Of a stretch of 9,322 nucleotides of DNA, positions 6,863 through 9,322 are shown piece after piece. A model generated the notes under the pieces. The model worked only from the letters and a program-made list of their open reading frames with translations. It was not told where the DNA came from and searched no databases. The stretch is taken from NCBI GenBank assembly GCA_948468465.1, contig CAOKJJ010000188.1:1-9322 (forward strand), in the 5' to 3' direction. Numbering within the stretch: the stretch's first letter is position 1; each line of letters opens with the position of its first letter. The stretch is from an uncultured Eubacterium sp. GTDB taxonomy: Bacteria; Bacillota_A; Clostridia; Lachnospirales; Lachnospiraceae. Made by a program: the position numbers and the translations under genes.

Positions 6863-8104
6863 ATGTCTCAACAGATTATCGTGATAGGCGGCGGCGCGGC
6901 AGGAATGATGGCGGCGGCTGCGGCGGCGCGGCAGGGCTGTGGCGTCCTGCTGCTGGAACGCAATGAAAAGCTTGGAAAAAAACTGTATCTTACAGGCAAA
7001 GGCCGCTGTAATGTGACAAATGCCTGTGATACGCAGGATATTTTTCCGCAGATTGTAAGAAACGCCAAGTTTATGTACAGCGCAATTTATGCGTATGATA
7101 ATTTTCAGGTTATGGATTTTTTTGAGCAAAACCATACGCCGTTAAAAACGGAACGGGGCGGACGGGTGTTTCCGGTATCAGACCATTCTTCTGACATTAT
7201 CCGCGCGCTTGTAAAAGAACTGGAACGGCTGCAGGTGGAAATTCGTCTGCATACAAAAATTGTGTCCGTCACAAAGGAGGACGATACGTTTTCGGTGAAG
7301 GACGCAGATGGCTTCACTTATCCGGCAGAAAAAGTGATTCTGGCCACAGGCGGGCTTTCGTATCCATCCACAGGTTCTACCGGAGATGGATATTTGTTTG
7401 CCAGACATTTTGGACATACGCTGATGGAGCCAAATCCAAGCCTGACAGCCATGTACGCGAAAGAATCCTATATTCCAAAGCTGCAGGGCCTTACGTTAAA
7501 AAATGTGCGCGCCCGTATTTTTGACGGCCATAAAACGCTGTATGATGAATTTGGAGAGCTTTTGTTTACCCATTTTGGTGTCAGCGGGCCTTTGATGCTG
7601 CGTGCAAGCGCGGTCATGAATGACAGGCTGCGCCAGGGACCGCTGCAGCTGGCAGTGGACCTCAAGCCGGCGTTATCTTATGAGCAGCTTGACAAGCGGA
7701 TTCTGCGCGATTTTGACCAGGTACAGAATAAGCAGTTTAAAAACGCACTGCAAAAACTGCTTCCGGCAAAGATGATCCCGGTTCTGATACAATTAAGTGG
7801 AATTGACGCGGAACGGAAAGTGAATGAAATTACGAAAGAAGAGCGGAGGCGGCTGATAGAGCTGCTTAAAAATTTTCCGGCCACCCTTACAGGATTTCGG
7901 GATTTTAACGAAGCGATTATTACAAGGGGAGGCATCTGCGTGAAGGAAATCCATCCGTCAACGATGGAGTCTAAGCTGGTAAAAGGATTGTATTTTGCAG
8001 GGGAACTTATGGACGTAGATGCCATGACCGGAGGATTTAACCTGCAGATTGCATGGTCCAGCGGATATTTAGCCGGAACCAGCGCGGCAAATGATTATTT
8101 GTAG
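6863..8104 (+). CDS. HI0933/BaiN-family FAD-dependent oxidoreductase
   Basis: A 413-residue flavoprotein of the HI0933 family, often annotated as an NAD(P)/FAD-dependent oxidoreductase or aminoacetone oxidase-like protein. The N-terminal dinucleotide-binding motif is GGGAAG at residues 9-14, with an acidic E32 ending the second strand. The family block LGKKLYLTGKGRCNVTN is at 37-53. ATGGLSYPSTGSTGDGY at 161-177 and LFTHFGVSGP at 234-243 are further conserved blocks. The C-terminal FAD block GLYFAGELMDVDAMTGGFNLQ is at 375-395. Length and motif order are those of a complete family member. AAGGAA at 6851-6856 lies 6 bases before the ATG. It is 48 bases after the regulator and 15 before cmk. BaiN of bile-acid 7-dehydroxylating clostridia belongs to this family, but the housekeeping context here gives no support for a bile-acid role. 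The substrate is unknown. Confidence 0.9.
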   Translation: MSQQIIVIGGGAAGMMAAAAAARQGCGVLLLERNEKLGKKLYLTGKGRCNVTNACDTQDIFPQIVRNAKFMYSAIYAYDNFQVMDFFEQNHTPLKTERGGRVFPVSDHSSDIIRALVKELERLQVEIRLHTKIVSVTKEDDTFSVKDADGFTYPAEKVILATGGLSYPSTGSTGDGYLFARHFGHTLMEPNPSLTAMYAKESYIPKLQGLTLKNVRARIFDGHKTLYDEFGELLFTHFGVSGPLMLRASAVMNDRLRQGPLQLAVDLKPALSYEQLDKRILRDFDQVQNKQFKNALQKLLPAKMIPVLIQLSGIDAERKVNEITKEERRRLIELLKNFPATLTGFRDFNEAIITRGGICVKEIHPSTMESKLVKGLYFAGELMDVDAMTGGFNLQIAWSSGYLAGTSAANDYL

Positions 8105-8119
8105 AAAGGAACACGTATT

Positions 8120-8800
8120 ATGAGTTTTAACATCGCCATAGACGGGCCGTCCGGAGCGGGAAAAAGTACCATTGCAAAACGGCTGGCAAATGAGTTATCA
8201 TTTGTATACGTAGACACAGGCGCTATGTACCGGGCAATGGCCCTTTATTTTCTGAGGGAAAACATAGACCCGAAAGATGAACAGGCAATTGCAGACGCAT
8301 GCACAAAGATTGACATTACCATTGCCTACCAGGAAGGCGTACAGTGTGTGATGCTGAATGGAGAAAATGTCAATGATTATATCCGTGCGGAAGAAGTGGG
8401 CATTATGGCTTCAAATACGAGCATTTATCCGCAGGTACGCACAAAGCTAACAGCGCTGCAGCAAAAACTGGCACAGACGAGCAATGTCATTATGGATGGC
8501 CGTGACATTGGCACTTGTGTGCTGCCGAATGCCCAGGTTAAGATTTATCTGACCGCTGAGGTATCCGCACGCGCCAAAAGGAGATATCAGGAACTGGTAC
8601 AAAAGGGTGAACAAGCGGATTATAACCAGATTGAGGCGGATATGAAAGAACGCGATTACCAGGATATGCACAGGGACATCGCGCCGTTAAAGCAGGCGGA
8701 CGACGCTGTCTTGGTGGATTCTTCTGATATGAATATCGAAGAAGTGCTGTCTGCGATTCAAAAGATATACGAAAAAGCAGTTTTGAAAGGAATAGAATGA
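8120..8800 (+). CDS. cmk: Cytidylate kinase
   Basis: Phosphorylates CMP and dCMP with ATP in pyrimidine nucleotide salvage and supply (226 residues, cytoplasmic). The P-loop is GPSGAGKST at residues 9-17. VDTGAMYRAMA (31-41) is the nucleoside-monophosphate region. IRAEEVGIMAS (88-98) and VIMDGRDIGTCVLPNA (123-138) are typical of Cmk, the latter with D126, R128 and D129. The lid region is RAKRRYQEL (151-159), and the closing block RDYQDMHRDIAPLKQADDA (178-196) is strongly conserved. The length is normal for bacterial Cmk. AAAGGA at 8105-8110 precedes the ATG by 9 bases. The stop codon overlaps the ispH start (ATGA, 8797-8800), which points to translational coupling. Confidence 0.97.
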   Translation: MSFNIAIDGPSGAGKSTIAKRLANELSFVYVDTGAMYRAMALYFLRENIDPKDEQAIADACTKIDITIAYQEGVQCVMLNGENVNDYIRAEEVGIMASNTSIYPQVRTKLTALQQKLAQTSNVIMDGRDIGTCVLPNAQVKIYLTAEVSARAKRRYQELVQKGEQADYNQIEADMKERDYQDMHRDIAPLKQADDAVLVDSSDMNIEEVLSAIQKIYEKAVLKGIE

Positions 8801-9322
8801 ACATTTCAGTAGCAAAAAGCGCCGGATTTTGTTTTGGTGTAAAACGGGCGGTTAACAAAGTCTATGAACAGGCCGATATAAAAAACGGGCCTATTTATAC
8901 TTACGGACCGATTATCCATAACGAAGAGGTTGTCAATGATCTGAAAGAAAAGGGAGTCCAGATACTGGACAGTCTGGATGTGCTTACGCAGGAACAGATA
9001 AAAAAAGGTGGTACGGTCATTATCCGCTCTCATGGTGTGGCCAAAGAGGTCTACGACAGATTAAAGCAGGCCGGATTTGAGATCGAAGATGCCACCTGTC
9101 CGTTTGTACTTAAAATTCATCAGATTGTAGAAGAATTTTCAAATGACGGTTATGAGATTGTAATTATTGGCAGCACCCAGCACCCGGAGGTGGAAGGAAT
9201 CCGGGGATGGTGTGATCCAGAGCATACAACCGTGATTGCAGATCATGAGGAAGCAGAAAATTTCAGGCCGAAATCCGGCAAAAAAGTGTGTATTGTGGCA
9301 CAAACGACTTTTAATTACAAGA
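8797..9322 (+). CDS. ispH: 4-hydroxy-3-methylbut-2-enyl diphosphate reductase (3' partial)
   Basis: Last enzyme of the MEP isoprenoid pathway: an iron-sulfur protein that reduces HMBPP to IPP and DMAPP. About 175 residues are visible and the gene runs off the window. Two of the three cluster cysteines are present, C12 in GFCFGVKRA and C101 in DATCPFV; the third should lie beyond the end. The substrate-binding histidines H41 (GPIIHNEEV), H79 (IRSHGV) and H129, and E131 in QHPEVEG, are all in place, as is the QTT motif near the end. AAAGGA at 8786-8791 lies 5 bases before the ATG, and the start overlaps the cmk stop by 4 bases. In many Clostridia this protein is fused to ribosomal protein S1; whether that is so here cannot be seen. 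Confidence 0.96.
   Translation, partial: MNISVAKSAGFCFGVKRAVNKVYEQADIKNGPIYTYGPIIHNEEVVNDLKEKGVQILDSLDVLTQEQIKKGGTVIIRSHGVAKEVYDRLKQAGFEIEDATCPFVLKIHQIVEEFSNDGYEIVIIGSTQHPEVEGIRGWCDPEHTTVIADHEEAENFRPKSGKKVCIVAQTTFNYK

Noticed and set aside
6889..6936. GC-rich GGC/GCG run at the start of the flavoprotein gene
   Set aside because: It encodes the glycine- and alanine-rich FAD-binding motif, so composition follows from the protein rather than from a separate element.

Overview
The window looks like a stretch of a low-to-moderate GC Gram-positive genome, most likely class Clostridia and plausibly Lachnospiraceae. The reasons are strong AGGAGG-type ribosome binding sites, a sodium-pump decarboxylase whose biotin carrier is a separate gene, a lipoprotein-like gamma subunit, and the neighbourhood of an HI0933/BaiN-type flavoprotein, cmk and ispH. 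The family placement is an inference from memory of such gene orders, not from a search. All recognised genes are on the + strand; I see no RNA gene, mobile element, CRISPR array or origin.

Region 1 (1-3741) encodes a membrane-bound biotin-dependent decarboxylase sodium pump in the order gamma (OadG-like lipoprotein, 5' end outside the window), biotin carrier protein, beta (OadB), alpha carboxyltransferase (OadA). The alpha subunit binds oxaloacetate and moves its carboxyl group to biotin on the small carrier. The beta subunit decarboxylates carboxybiotin and exports Na+. The gamma subunit anchors and assembles the complex. The overall reaction is oxaloacetate to pyruvate plus CO2 with Na+ export. 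The genes are 19-59 bases apart, each has its own ribosome binding site, and the set ends at a hairpin resembling an intrinsic terminator (3754-3784).

Region 2 (3835-9322) reads as a second transcription unit or series of closely spaced units. It holds a large secreted L,D-transpeptidase with Ig-like modules and a tandem-repeat linker, then, 10 bases later, an RpiR/MurR-type regulator with a SIS sugar-phosphate domain. These are followed by an HI0933-family flavoprotein, cytidylate kinase (cmk) and the start of ispH, which overlaps cmk by 4 bases. No terminator was seen between 3835 and the window end. The first two genes suggest a cell-wall theme; the last three are a housekeeping cluster.

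No gene here clearly founds a new system. The items most worth a second look are the extracytoplasmic lipoprotein domain on the pump gamma subunit, the fully split carboxyltransferase/biotin architecture, and the modular L,D-transpeptidase with its 36-bp coding minisatellite and linked RpiR regulator.
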